A stretch of 49,265 nt of DNA from Niastella sp. (GCA_017744515.1 JAGIBF010000059.1:217-49481); one strand, 5' to 3'; numbered from the stretch's first letter, positions 14,653-24,344 are shown. Translations and numbers: made by a program. Notes: generated by a model from the letters alone, not told the origin.

Positions 14653-17600
14653 ATGAAGAGCCTGTTGAAACTGACGCGCAGGGGGTTTATTGTAATACCC
14701 CTATTAATCCTGCATCCGCTCATTGGGTGGGCCCAGGATTGTTCTACTCTTAATTTTACCGTTACTACGAAGGAGTCGCGATGTATTGCCACGGGCAGCA
14801 TCAATGTGAATATTACCGGCGGCTCCGGCAGTTATAATATTAAAGTAACGGGACCTGTTTCCACCGCTTATACTTCTTCTTCAAGCATTACTGGTCTATC
14901 GGCTGGTACTTATGTGGTGAGTGTAAAAGACATCAGCACCAATTGTGTGATTGATAAGTATAATGTAGTGGTGCCTGGTACTTATGCCGATCCGCGGTTT
15001 GTATTGACCAAGACCGACGTAACCTGTATAAACGGTACTGATGGTACCATCAGTGTGGCGGGCATGCAGTTTGGCCGATCCCCTTTTACTTATACTCTTG
15101 TAGCGCCTTCTCCTGTCGGAGCAGGCACTACTAATTCTACGGGTACCTTTACCGGTCTGATTGCTGGTGAGTATGCTGTGCAGTTGAAGGATTCCTGCGG
15201 TGGTCAGCAGACGCGCCGCGTTACCATTCTCAACTACCAGTGGTGGATCGATGGTGTGACGGTAGCCAAAGTTGGTTGCGACAGCGCCCAGGTGACTGTG
15301 AAGCTGAAAGACAGTAAGGGTAATACTACCGGCTTCAGTGGTTTCAGCTATGGTGTGGTAAGGGCGCCAGGTGATACTGTATGGTCTTCCACCAGTATTT
15401 TCCGTTTTTACCTTGGTAATAAGCGTTCGGTAAAGGTGGTGATCAAAGATCCTTGCGGAACCATGCAGGTTACCAACTGGGTTGATCCCAACGTGCCTAC
15501 TGTGAATGCTAATGTGAACACTTCCAACTTTACCTGTAACACTTTCAATGCTACAGTAACTGGTCAAAACAATCTTACTAACCCTATTTACAGATTATAT
15601 AATAGCAACAATGTATTGATTTCTACTAATTCTACTGGTTCTTTTACTGGTCTCGCTTATGGCAATTATTGTGTTGACGTACGGGACAATTGTTACGATA
15701 CTACTATCAGGCGTTGTTTTTCTGCTACCAGGCCTAAACCTGCAGTGGGTAACAACGTAAGTATCTCCAACAGGGCGTGTGCCACTTTTACTGCTACTAT
15801 AAACGGGCAAACGAATCTTACCAACCCGACTTATGAGTTGTATAATGGCAGCAATATCCTGATCGGTACCAACACGAATGGTGTGTTTAATACCATCCCT
15901 TATGGAAGCTATTGTATCAGGGTGAAGGATGGTTGTTATGATACGACTATTACCCGTTGCTTTACTGAGACGGCGCCAAAGCCATCAGTTGGTCTTAATA
16001 TTGGTACCAGCAATGTGGGTTGTAATACTTTCACGGGCAGTGTGCAGGCTCAATCGAATCTTACCAATCCGCAGTACTGTTTATATAACAGCAGTAATGT
16101 GCTGATTGGTTGTAATACTACCGGTACGTTTAACAACCTGGCTTATGGTACGAATTATTGTATCCGCATCAAGAATGATGTGTGTTATGATACTACTATC
16201 ACTCGTTGCTTCAATGTGCCAAGGGCATTGCCAAGTGTTGGTAACAACCTTAATCTTACGCAGAACTGTAGCAGTTTTAATGTGAGTGTAAATGGTCAGA
16301 CCAACCTGAATAACCCTAACTATTGTCTGTATAACTCAAGTAATGTACTGATAGGTTGCAACTCTACGGGTCAATTCAATAACCTGCCTTATGGTTATTA
16401 TTGTATGCGTATCAGCAACGATCCTGGCTGTTATGATACCGTAATAGTGAGGTGTTTTGAGCCGGTAAGGCCGAAGCCTTCTCTTTCTTCTGTTGTCAAT
16501 ATCAGCAACAAGGGTTGTGATGGTGTTACTGCCAAGATCTCAGGTTCTAACCTGACGAACCCTAAATACATTTTGTACAATTCGCTGAACCAGCCTATTG
16601 ACAGTAATACTAATGGTACGTTCAATAATGTGCCTTATGGTTATAATTGTATCAGGGTAAGGAATACTTGTTATGATACGCTTATGGAAAGGTGCTTTAC
16701 GGTAAATCGTGATGTTCCTTCTGTAACTAACGTATCTATCACCAACAAGGCTTGTGCGGGATTCGACGCCCGGGTAAATGGCCAGAACAACCTGAAGAAT
16801 CCTGTGTATAATGTTTATGATACGCTTGGAAATCTTAAGGCTACCAATGCTACCGGTATTTTCTATAACCTGCCTTATGGGTATTATGATGTAAAAATCA
16901 AGGATACCTGTTATGATACGGTGATCGTTCGCCGCTTCAATGCTGATCCTGTTCCGATCGATATTGGTGTATCGGCTATGGAGTCTTGTACTTTTGGTAC
17001 TACTGATGTGAAGGTAACGTTCAATACCGGTAATGCGCCTTATCGTATCGATGTACTGAACCCTGTGGGGGTATTGGTTACGTCTGTAACGTCGGCTACC
17101 AGCCCTGTAATGATCAATGCGCTGCCTCCGCTAAGTGGTGGTCAGCAGTATAAGGTGATCGGTATCGATAATTGTAATGTGCGTGATACCGCGTTGGTGA
17201 CACCGAAGCCCAGTATTGTGAACAAGACCAAGTTCGTGAAGTCGAAATGTCCGTCGGGCGCCTGGGAAAACGGTGCTACTGATATCGACATCGATGTGAA
17301 CTCCAATATGGGTGTGGTGACGCCGGTTATCATCAAGAAAAACGGCAATAATGTTACGATCAACTTTACTTCGAATGTAGGCTCTTCTTATAAGTTCGTT
17401 GACCTGGAGCCTGCTGTTTATATCATGCAATATAGTGTGCCCAATTGTACGGGTAAGCTTTATGATACCATCGATGTGGTGCCTTATAGTTTCCCGGGTC
17501 TGCAACAGTCGGCTGCTTACCAGTGTGATAACAACAATTTTAGTGTGGGTGCTGCGGTAACTGGTGGTACTGGTCCTTTCAACTATGAAGTGATCGGTAG

Positions 17601-18558
17601 TGTTCCTGCTTCGCCCAGCATTATTACATCGGGTCAGACGAGTCCTGTATTTACCATTACCAATGGTGTTCAATACTCCCTGGTTCGTTTGCGTGCGGTG
17701 GATGCCTGTGGCAATGCGACGCTGAATGACGTAAACATTCTGCCGCTGGCTAACACGATCATCTATGCCAGCTCGGATTGTTATTATCAGAATATTGACC
17801 TGCATGTAGATTCAACTGCCAATGCGAATTACAGGTGGTTTAAGAAAACAAGTGCTACGGATAGTGTGCTTGTAAGTACTACCACTTCTTATAAGATACC
17901 TTATCTGTTGCCTTCCGATACGGGTATGTATGTTTGTCACATGTCGGTGAACAATGGTTGTTTGACCAAGCTGTCTTACTTCCACGTTTCTGGTATGTGT
18001 AGTGGTACGCTGCCTGGCCAGGTGAAATTATCGGGCAAGGAACTCAACGGTGCTGTTCAACTCAACTGGGTGACGCAGCAGGATGTAGATACTAAAGAAT
18101 ACATTGTTGAGCGTAGCAATGCAGGTAATGGTCAATATGTTGCCATCGGCAGTGTAAACTCACGACAATCCGGCAACCGGAGTATGTATGCCTTTACGGA
18201 TGATGCCCCGCTGCAGGGTACCAATTATTACCGATTGCGTATTGTGGGCAAGGATAATCATGCCATCTATAGTAATGGTATTTCTGTGAAAATGGCCGCT
18301 GTTCATAGTATTACGGTTTATCCCAACCCTGTGAAGCAGGTGTTGAACATCTCGCTGTTGTCTAAGTTGCAGGAGAGCTATAAGCTGTCGTTGTTCAGTA
18401 ATACCGGCCAGCTGGTTCATGAGCAACTGGTTAAAAATGTACAACAGACCACCATTCAATATCACCGTGCATCGCAGGTGAAGAGTGGGGTATATATGTT
18501 GCGTATCACTACGCTTAACAGCCAGGAAACGTATGTTTATAAAGTAATCTTTGAGTAA
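14653..18558 (+). CDS. Large repetitive T9SS-secreted surface protein
   Basis: The 1301-residue product starts at MKSLLKLTRRGF with a signal peptide ending near GWAQ. Residues about 30-290 look like SprB-type beta domains (GSGSYNIKVTGP, LSAGTYVVSVKD). Residues about 295-763 hold six repeats of about 78-82 residues with a CxxFxAxVxGQxNLTNPxY start and a CYDTTIxRCF end, each with paired cysteines. More Ig-like segments follow. The C-terminus is a type A sorting domain (VYPNPVKQVLNISL to the YVYKVIFE end), directing export by the type IX system and surface attachment. It is probably an adhesin or gliding-type filament. An in-frame upstream ATG at 14500 is rejected because it would bury the signal peptide. 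Confidence 0.85.
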   Translation: MKSLLKLTRRGFIVIPLLILHPLIGWAQDCSTLNFTVTTKESRCIATGSINVNITGGSGSYNIKVTGPVSTAYTSSSSITGLSAGTYVVSVKDISTNCVIDKYNVVVPGTYADPRFVLTKTDVTCINGTDGTISVAGMQFGRSPFTYTLVAPSPVGAGTTNSTGTFTGLIAGEYAVQLKDSCGGQQTRRVTILNYQWWIDGVTVAKVGCDSAQVTVKLKDSKGNTTGFSGFSYGVVRAPGDTVWSSTSIFRFYLGNKRSVKVVIKDPCGTMQVTNWVDPNVPTVNANVNTSNFTCNTFNATVTGQNNLTNPIYRLYNSNNVLISTNSTGSFTGLAYGNYCVDVRDNCYDTTIRRCFSATRPKPAVGNNVSISNRACATFTATINGQTNLTNPTYELYNGSNILIGTNTNGVFNTIPYGSYCIRVKDGCYDTTITRCFTETAPKPSVGLNIGTSNVGCNTFTGSVQAQSNLTNPQYCLYNSSNVLIGCNTTGTFNNLAYGTNYCIRIKNDVCYDTTITRCFNVPRALPSVGNNLNLTQNCSSFNVSVNGQTNLNNPNYCLYNSSNVLIGCNSTGQFNNLPYGYYCMRISNDPGCYDTVIVRCFEPVRPKPSLSSVVNISNKGCDGVTAKISGSNLTNPKYILYNSLNQPIDSNTNGTFNNVPYGYNCIRVRNTCYDTLMERCFTVNRDVPSVTNVSITNKACAGFDARVNGQNNLKNPVYNVYDTLGNLKATNATGIFYNLPYGYYDVKIKDTCYDTVIVRRFNADPVPIDIGVSAMESCTFGTTDVKVTFNTGNAPYRIDVLNPVGVLVTSVTSATSPVMINALPPLSGGQQYKVIGIDNCNVRDTALVTPKPSIVNKTKFVKSKCPSGAWENGATDIDIDVNSNMGVVTPVIIKKNGNNVTINFTSNVGSSYKFVDLEPAVYIMQYSVPNCTGKLYDTIDVVPYSFPGLQQSAAYQCDNNNFSVGAAVTGGTGPFNYEVIGSVPASPSIITSGQTSPVFTITNGVQYSLVRLRAVDACGNATLNDVNILPLANTIIYASSDCYYQNIDLHVDSTANANYRWFKKTSATDSVLVSTTTSYKIPYLLPSDTGMYVCHMSVNNGCLTKLSYFHVSGMCSGTLPGQVKLSGKELNGAVQLNWVTQQDVDTKEYIVERSNAGNGQYVAIGSVNSRQSGNRSMYAFTDDAPLQGTNYYRLRIVGKDNHAIYSNGISVKMAAVHSITVYPNPVKQVLNISLLSKLQESYKLSLFSNTGQLVHEQLVKNVQQTTIQYHRASQVKSGVYMLRITTLNSQETYVYKVIFE
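15534..16941 (+). repeat. Six protein repeats of about 80 residues inside the surface protein
   Basis: Six diverged in-frame repeats of about 235-245 bp encode the motif series C-x-x-F, NLTNP, LYNSSN, G-x-FNNLPYG and CYDT-x-x-x-RCF. Repeat number could vary by recombination. Confidence 0.8.
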
Positions 18559-18594
18559 CACGAATTGCACGAATTAGACGAATTACACTAATAA
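18559..18594 (+). repeat. Four-unit nonamer array after the surface-protein stop
   Basis: Units CACGAATTG, CACGAATTA, GACGAATTA and CACTAATAA follow the stop codon without a gap. The same unit appears after fusA at 23950-23995. Confidence 0.75.
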
Positions 18595-18637
18595 AATCTT
18601 GAATAAACTCTTTTTTGAGGTTTAAAAGAACAAGAGG

Positions 18638-18659
18638 CCCCGTGAAAACGGGGTTTTTT
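18638..18659 (+). terminator. Intrinsic terminator of the surface-protein gene
   Basis: CCCCGT-GAAA-ACGGGG stem-loop followed by TTTTTT, between the convergent surface-protein and protease genes. Confidence 0.88.
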
Positions 18660-18662
18660 GTT

Positions 18663-21290
18663 TTAATACACCAGTATGCTTCCCGTTTGTTCTTTCTTTC
18701 CTTCCTTGCGGATGATGTAGAAGTAAGTACCTTTTTGCAGGGCTCGTAAGGGAAGTTGCTCGTGCAGTTCCTGCAACCGTCTGTGCAGTACTTGTTGGCC
18801 AGCGGTGTTGTATAAAGTGAGGGTGCTGTTGCCTGGTATGGCGGTAAGTATGTTGAGCAGAGAGCCTCCGGCAACGGGATTGGGGAAGAGGATATAGGTG
18901 GCTTCGCCAAAGTTGTATACTGTTTCGGATTGGCTGTAAATAACTGAGCCATCGGTACGTTGGATCTTCAGGCGATATGTATTAATACCACGCTGCAGGT
19001 TGTTATCGGTTAACTCGTATTGGAGGCTATTGACTGGCTCTACAGTTTGTAAGGTATTGTAGCCTGTGGTGCCCAACTTCTCCACTATTATCTTTTGTAT
19101 GGCATGGCGTGTGCCCAATTCTATCTGCAGGCTTGCTTTATTGTTGACGAGATCAGCCAGGAAGTTTTTGATGTAACAACTTACTCCTTGTGTCGTATAA
19201 TCGAAGGTGTAGGCTTTCATACTTGTGTAGGTCCCACTCAGTAATGGTGCTACGGTATAATGTAGGGATGGACTAACTGACTTTTTCAGCACCATTGCTG
19301 TATCGTTGGTGATAACCAATGGGGCGAGGTATTGATTGCCGAGGCTGTAAACTATAAACCTGTCGACTCCGGCTGGCTTATTCCAGGTAAGCAAGAATGA
19401 ATCCGGGCAATTGAACCCTGTGGTTGCTTTTAACCTTGTTGAGATGGTGAAGGTATCGGATATGAAGGATTGGTTGCCGATGGTTATTTTCAGCAGGGCA
19501 GTGGTGTATCTGTCTGGCGCAGACCAGGTGTAATAGCCTTTGGTAAGGTCGACATCATTGGTGATCTGTTGCCATTGGTTGCCGCCGTCAGTGGAATAAT
19601 CGAGGCGGGCAGGTTGTGGGTTGTTGAAGGTTGCGGACCAGCGTAGTGTATTGTTTTCGCTACCGCGTATGTAATCGGCTTTAACCGGATAGTACCATCG
19701 GAAGCGGTCTGCGGTATCGAGGCTCCATGCAACAGCAAATGATTGTGTACCGGATGGAATATCGTATCCTCTTATCTGTATAGTATATGTACCTGGCGCC
19801 GGGTTATCTACTATGATCTGTTCATTGTTGTTAAGGCTGTCTCTTTTCCTTGCAGGTAATTGTGCTAATGAAGCAGCATTGGCTGCGTGGTTCAATACCC
19901 AGGGTTGCCAATGTTCTCCGGTGTTGGTATTTACGAGTTCAAGGTCGATGTCATTGATCAATGCTTTGGGTGCATTGGGTGTGGCTGGTGGATCGTACCA
20001 ACATAATGTTATTTTGAGTTGCTTTATGCCTGCCGGAATAGTGAGTGGTATGTTCTGTGCTTGTGCCTGGCTAACGCTGCCGCTTGTGTATTGATCTTGT
20101 TGTGCCGCCTGTACGGCTTTAATGGCGTTCACGCTTCCGTAGCCAGTCTGGAAATCGATGCCGGGTGTAGCGATGTCATCGGCAGTATTTAGTAGTATGC
20201 TTTTAACCAGTGAGGCAGGTGGTAACTGTCCTGTTTTGTTTTTGCAGGCTTGTTGTACCAACAGGGCAATGCCGGAGGTTATGGCTGCGGCGCCTGAGCT
20301 GCCATCTACGCCAAATGCCACCAGTTCGGGTTTTACCCGGCCATCGTAAGCGGGTCCTTTAGAGCCTAATGCCTCTGGTTGGTACAGGCCATTGATGGCA
20401 CCTACGGTAATCATGTTCTTGCCCATCTTGAAACTACCTGTGATGTTGGCATAATTGGGGATGCCCGCATAGGGACCTTGTGTGCTGGTTTGGTTGCCGG
20501 CGTTGCCAGCGGAGAAAATATGTAGCAGTGATGGGTTGGCCAGGCTGCTGGCGTCGTAGGCGGCTGCATCGGCGCCGTAGTAATTTTCAATGCCGGTGCC
20601 ATAGGAGTGATTTTGTACGGAGATCTGGTATTGCTGGTAGGCGCTGTTGGCATCGGGCAGGAGGGAGGCAAAATTGGAGGAACTGAGGGTGGCTCCCCAG
20701 GCGGCGCCCCGGCCGGTGTGGTCGCTATTTCCTCCGCCTCCAATGATCGTGCTCACGATGCCTGCATGCTGGGTAATGTCGGGTGAGCTCAAAGGAGTAG
20801 GCAGGTATCTGCCTTTGAAATCGATATCGGTTGTGTCCGGCTTATTTTCCTTTACGGAGACTGTCAGTCCGAGGCCATTGAAGGAGGGGTACCGGCCATG
20901 CACTGTATTGACCTGGTTGGTGGTATTGTCCATCGTGTTGATGGCCTGTTCTTCCCGGGGCTGGCGGGGCTGATCGGCAAAGGTCACCCAAGGAGTTTTT
21001 AGGATATTGTTTATCAGTATTTTATGGGTTGTTTGGATCACCAGCAGGTTCGCAGGAGCATATACTGCGGTGATCTTTACCGGCAATTCTTGTTGTGCAA
21101 GGAAGGTTTTAAAGGCCGCAGTATCGGTCACTGTGATCCACCAAGTGGATGCAGTATCCGATTGTGTGGTACTTTTTATTGAGAACAGACGGGGGGAGAG
21201 TTTGGTACGCAGTAAACCACTGTCTGGTTGTTGGGCATTGATAACCAGATAAATGCAGCAGCAGATGGTTAACAGGATACTGTTTCTCAT
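18663..21290 (-). CDS. S8 (subtilisin-like) serine protease with T9SS sorting domain
   Basis: An 875-residue secreted protein. The signal peptide ends near INAQ (residue 20), a propeptide-like segment follows, then the S8 domain at about 125-400. His175 lies in QHAGIVSTIIGGGG, the oxyanion Asn263 in FSAGNAGN, and the nucleophile Ser332 in VDGSSGAAAITSG. At the canonical Asp position the protein reads TVSVKENKPD, with Glu148 where VIDTG is usual. Beta-rich and fibronectin-like domains follow, and a type A sorting domain ends the protein (ILFPNPVAGG to SILVY). It is probably a surface or extracellular protease. It converges on the surface-protein gene, so the two T9SS cargos form an island between rpsG and fusA. 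Confidence 0.88.
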   Translation of the reverse strand: MRNSILLTICCCIYLVINAQQPDSGLLRTKLSPRLFSIKSTTQSDTASTWWITVTDTAAFKTFLAQQELPVKITAVYAPANLLVIQTTHKILINNILKTPWVTFADQPRQPREEQAINTMDNTTNQVNTVHGRYPSFNGLGLTVSVKENKPDTTDIDFKGRYLPTPLSSPDITQHAGIVSTIIGGGGNSDHTGRGAAWGATLSSSNFASLLPDANSAYQQYQISVQNHSYGTGIENYYGADAAAYDASSLANPSLLHIFSAGNAGNQTSTQGPYAGIPNYANITGSFKMGKNMITVGAINGLYQPEALGSKGPAYDGRVKPELVAFGVDGSSGAAAITSGIALLVQQACKNKTGQLPPASLVKSILLNTADDIATPGIDFQTGYGSVNAIKAVQAAQQDQYTSGSVSQAQAQNIPLTIPAGIKQLKITLCWYDPPATPNAPKALINDIDLELVNTNTGEHWQPWVLNHAANAASLAQLPARKRDSLNNNEQIIVDNPAPGTYTIQIRGYDIPSGTQSFAVAWSLDTADRFRWYYPVKADYIRGSENNTLRWSATFNNPQPARLDYSTDGGNQWQQITNDVDLTKGYYTWSAPDRYTTALLKITIGNQSFISDTFTISTRLKATTGFNCPDSFLLTWNKPAGVDRFIVYSLGNQYLAPLVITNDTAMVLKKSVSPSLHYTVAPLLSGTYTSMKAYTFDYTTQGVSCYIKNFLADLVNNKASLQIELGTRHAIQKIIVEKLGTTGYNTLQTVEPVNSLQYELTDNNLQRGINTYRLKIQRTDGSVIYSQSETVYNFGEATYILFPNPVAGGSLLNILTAIPGNSTLTLYNTAGQQVLHRRLQELHEQLPLRALQKGTYFYIIRKEGKKEQTGSILVY

Positions 21291-21498
21291 GTGACAAAGG
21301 CTAATGGTCCTTAAATGTAACTGTTTTTTGGCTTTGGCCCACGTTTTCAGTATATTGTGTAAGGATTGTTTTATGTATGCGTTCTATGTACAATAATCTA
21401 ATTTTAGTCAGGCTTATTTCGAGCAAACCCTTGTCTGTAAAGGATTTGCCAATTGAAAAGAATACATTTCCGCGTCCAGCCTGCATTTGAGCCCTGTT
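21291..21498. other. Gap between the protease start and the undecamer arrays
   Basis: About 200 bp of AT-rich sequence that should hold the protease promoter on the minus strand. The reverse complement contains TAGCCTTTG about 10 bp before the protease ATG, a near-match to TAnnTTTG with one extra spacer base. Nothing else is evident. Confidence 0.35.
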
Positions 21499-21553
21499 GT
21501 CTTACTATTCCCTTACTACTGTCTTACTATTGCCTTACTATTGTCTTGCCTCT
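21499..21553. repeat. Five-unit undecamer array (left arm) upstream of fusA
   Basis: Five contiguous 11-bp units of consensus GTCTTACTATT (variants CCCTTACTACT, GCCTTACTATT and GTCTTGCCTCT). The neighbouring array at 21555-21631 has the opposite sense. Confidence 0.8.
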
Positions 21554-21554
21554 A

Positions 21555-21631
21555 CTACGGAGCATCTATGGGAATGCTATGACGGCGCTACGGGAGATAT
21601 ATAGGAAGACTATGGGAGGGATATGAAGGGG
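21555..21631. repeat. Seven-unit undecamer array (right arm) upstream of fusA
   Basis: Seven contiguous 11-bp units of consensus CTATGGGAnnn (for example CTACGGAGCAT, CTATGGGAATG, CTATGGGAGGG). They resemble the reverse complement (ATAGTAAGAC) of the left array. Confidence 0.8.
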
Positions 21632-21729
21632 ATGGTACTTTGTATGAGGCATATTCCAAGCCTGTGGGCCTGTTTTCCACATTTAATCTTTTGATCTCGT
21701 TGAATCTGATTTTTCCGGTAGTTTTTGCT

Positions 21730-21737
21730 TACCTTTG
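21730..21737 (+). promoter_or_regulatory. -7 element of fusA
   Basis: TACCTTTG, identical to the rpsL and rpsJ -7 elements, lies 61 bp before the fusA ATG. A TTG at the ideal -33 distance is not evident; the nearest is at 21700-21702. The leader contains a CAGGG/CCCTG hairpin at 21750-21766. Confidence 0.6.
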
Positions 21738-21798
21738 CGCACTTATTTTCAGGGTATTTTGCCCTGTACACAATTAAACAGTAAACAACAACAAAGTC

Positions 21799-23949
21799 AT
21801 GGCAGACTTACGATTACAGAGAAACTTTGGTATTGCGGCACACATTGATGCCGGTAAAACCACAACTACGGAGCGTATCCTGCGCTATACCGGTATGATC
21901 CACAAGATTGGTGAGGTGCACGATGGTGCGGCTACTACCGACTGGATGGAGCAGGAAAAAGAAAGGGGTATCACTATTACCTCTGCTGCTGTTAGCTGCC
22001 AGTGGAATTTCCCTACCGTAAAAGGTAAGGCCGATGCTAACACTAAAAAATATTATTTCAATATCATTGATACTCCGGGCCACGTGGACTTTACTGTAGA
22101 AGTAGAGCGTTCTATGCGTGTTCTGGACGGTCTGATCGCCTTGTTCTCTGCGGTTGACGGTGTAGAGCCTCAGTCTGAGACTGTATGGCGCCAGGCCAAC
22201 CGTTATAAAGTTCCCCGTATCGGTTTCGTTAACAAAATGGACCGTTCCGGTGCTGACTTCCTGATGGTGGTTAAGCAGGTAAAAGAAATGCTCGGTGCTA
22301 AAGCCGTTCCTCTTCAATTGCCTATCGGTGCAGAAGATGATTTCAAGGGTGTGGTTGACCTGATCAAGATGAAGGGTATCATCTGGCACATGGAAACTGA
22401 AGGTATGACTTTCGACGAGATCCCTGTTCCTGCTGATATGCAAGCTGAAGCTGAAGAGTGGAGGCAGAACCTGATCGAAGCTGTAGCTGAGTATGATGAC
22501 AAGCTGATGGAAAAGTTTTTCGATGATCCTAACACGATCACTGAAGAAGAAGTTCACGAGGCTATCCGTAAGGCTACTATCGACCTCAGCATCGTTCCGA
22601 TGATGTGTGGTTCTTCTTTCAAGAACAAGGGTGTACAAACTGCGCTTGATGCGGTTTGCCGTTACCTGCCTTCTCCTGTTGATATCGACGATACTGTAGG
22701 TACCAATCCTGATACCGGCGAACAAGAAACACGTAAGCCTGATCCTAAAGCGCCTTTCGCTGCATTGGCCTTCAAGATCATGACTGACCCCTTCGTAGGT
22801 CGTCTGGCGTTCTTCCGGTGTTATAGCGGCCACCTCGATGCCGGTTCTTATGTATTGAACGTAAGAAGTGGTAAGAAAGAGCGTATCAGCCGTATCATGA
22901 AGATGTTTGCCAACAAGCAAAACCCTATCGACTTCATCGAAGCTGGTGATATCGGCGCTGCTGTAGGTTTCAAGGAAATCAAGACCGGTGATACGCTGTG
23001 TGATGAAAATCACCCGATCACTTTGGAAAACATGTTTATTCCTGAACCTGTAATCGCGATCGCTGTTGAGCCTAAAACTCAAGCCGACGTTGATAAGATG
23101 GGTATGGCTATTGCCAAGCTGGTAGAAGAAGATCCTACGCTGCGTGTAAATACTGATGAAGATACCGGTCAAACCATCCTGCGTGGTATGGGTGAGTTGC
23201 ACCTGGAGATCATCATCGACCGTATGCGTCGTGAGTTTAAAGTAGAAGTAAACCAGGGTGCTCCCCAGGTTGCTTATAAAGAGGCGTTCCGCAAGTCTGT
23301 TGAACACCGTGAGATCCTGAAGAAACAAACGGGTGGTCGTGGTAAGTTCGCTGACATCATTTTCGAACTCGGACCTGCTGACGAAGAGTGGCTGACTGCA
23401 AATCCCAAAGAGAACCTGCAGTTTGTGAATGATATTTTCGGTGGTTCTATCCCCCGTGAGTTCGTTCCTGCTATTCAGAAAGGATTCCAACAATCTCTCG
23501 GTACTGGTGTATTGGCCAGCTATCCTGTTGAGAATGTTAAGGTTCGCGTATTCGATGGCAGCTTCCACCAGGTTGACTCTGACGCGATGTCTTTCGAGCT
23601 TTGCGCCAAGCAAGGTTTCCGTGAAGCTGGCCGTAAGGCACAACCCGTTCTGCTGGAGCCTATCATGAAGGTAGAGGTTATCACTCCTGATCAATACATG
23701 GGTGATGTTACCGGTGACTTGAACCGTCGTCGTGGTATGCTGGAAGGCATGGACAGCCGCGGTGGTGCACAGGTTATCAAGGCCAAGGTGCCGTTGAGCG
23801 AAATGTTTGGCTACGTAACTCAACTGCGTAGCTTAAGCTCTGGCCGTGCTACTTCTACCATGGAGTTCAGCCACTATTCTCCTGCGCCTAACAACATCGC
23901 TGAAGAAGTGATTGCGAAGGTGAAGGGTAAGATGAAGGTGAGCGAATAA
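21799..23949 (+). CDS. fusA: Elongation factor G
   Basis: A translational GTPase that drives tRNA-mRNA translocation and, with RRF, ribosome recycling. The 716-residue protein has the G1 loop AHIDAGKTT (14-22), G3 DTPGH (91-95) and G4 NKMD (145-148), then domains II-V with SDAMSFELCAKQGFREA and RGGAQVIKAKVPLSEMFGYVTQLRS in domains IV-V. It has its own promoter and terminator, unlike the usual rpsL-rpsG-fusA operon. The high identity to canonical EF-G motifs suggests the main translation factor rather than a paralogue. Confidence 0.98.
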   Translation: MADLRLQRNFGIAAHIDAGKTTTTERILRYTGMIHKIGEVHDGAATTDWMEQEKERGITITSAAVSCQWNFPTVKGKADANTKKYYFNIIDTPGHVDFTVEVERSMRVLDGLIALFSAVDGVEPQSETVWRQANRYKVPRIGFVNKMDRSGADFLMVVKQVKEMLGAKAVPLQLPIGAEDDFKGVVDLIKMKGIIWHMETEGMTFDEIPVPADMQAEAEEWRQNLIEAVAEYDDKLMEKFFDDPNTITEEEVHEAIRKATIDLSIVPMMCGSSFKNKGVQTALDAVCRYLPSPVDIDDTVGTNPDTGEQETRKPDPKAPFAALAFKIMTDPFVGRLAFFRCYSGHLDAGSYVLNVRSGKKERISRIMKMFANKQNPIDFIEAGDIGAAVGFKEIKTGDTLCDENHPITLENMFIPEPVIAIAVEPKTQADVDKMGMAIAKLVEEDPTLRVNTDEDTGQTILRGMGELHLEIIIDRMRREFKVEVNQGAPQVAYKEAFRKSVEHREILKKQTGGRGKFADIIFELGPADEEWLTANPKENLQFVNDIFGGSIPREFVPAIQKGFQQSLGTGVLASYPVENVKVRVFDGSFHQVDSDAMSFELCAKQGFREAGRKAQPVLLEPIMKVEVITPDQYMGDVTGDLNRRRGMLEGMDSRGGAQVIKAKVPLSEMFGYVTQLRSLSSGRATSTMEFSHYSPAPNNIAEEVIAKVKGKMKVSE

Positions 23950-23995
23950 CACGAGTAACACGAATTACCCGAATTAGCACTAATTACACGAATGT
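23950..23995 (+). repeat. Nonamer array after the fusA stop
   Basis: Five units of 9-10 bp: CACGAGTAA, CACGAATTA, CCCGAATTA, GCACTAATTA and CACGAATGT. They start directly after the stop codon. The unit is shared with 18559-18594, 5.4 kb away. Confidence 0.75.
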
Positions 23996-24005
23996 GCTTA
24001 TATAC

Positions 24006-24034
24006 AGCCCCCGTTAAAAGCGGGGGCTTTTTTT
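24006..24034 (+). terminator. Intrinsic terminator of fusA
   Basis: AGCCCCC and GGGGGCT form a strong stem around a 9-nt loop, followed by a T-run. Confidence 0.9.
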
Positions 24035-24283
24035 ATCAGGCGGTGAAAAAACTGCTTCTTTGTCAGGCGAAATAGCTTGTCGATTGCACACTTATCCGCC
24101 AAAACTGCACAGTTACATCGATATTATACACACTTACAGGTTTGTATTGTAAAATGGCACTTCCTGGCATATATTGCAGTGTAGCCCCTAAACTATTGGC
24201 TTTTGATTAGTGCGACCCACCGAGGTGGGCAGCAACTCTCCCCAAAGTGAATTCGAATAGCAATGATGAAATCACGTAAAAGG

Positions 24284-24307
24284 GCCTCTCCGTAGAGAGG
24301 CTTTTTT
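24284..24307 (+). terminator. Orphan intrinsic terminator
   Basis: GCCTCTC-CGTA-GAGAGGC followed by TTTTTT, with no protein gene upstream after the fusA terminator. Confidence 0.85.
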
Positions 24308-24344
24308 ATTGCCCATATCAGAGGGCGAGCCGTCCCTTAGGACT

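Noticed and set aside
21301..21486. 61-codon minus-strand frame upstream of the protease
   Set aside because: Low-quality composition, no homologous feel, and it lies where the protease promoter should be.
21814..23823. 669-codon open frame antisense to fusA
   Set aside because: A shadow of the strongly biased codon use of EF-G; no family features, no start context, fully inside a certain gene.
24180..24307. 6S RNA or a known riboswitch in the gap after fusA
   Set aside because: No diagnostic conserved core could be recognised by eye; kept only as an unnamed small-RNA candidate.
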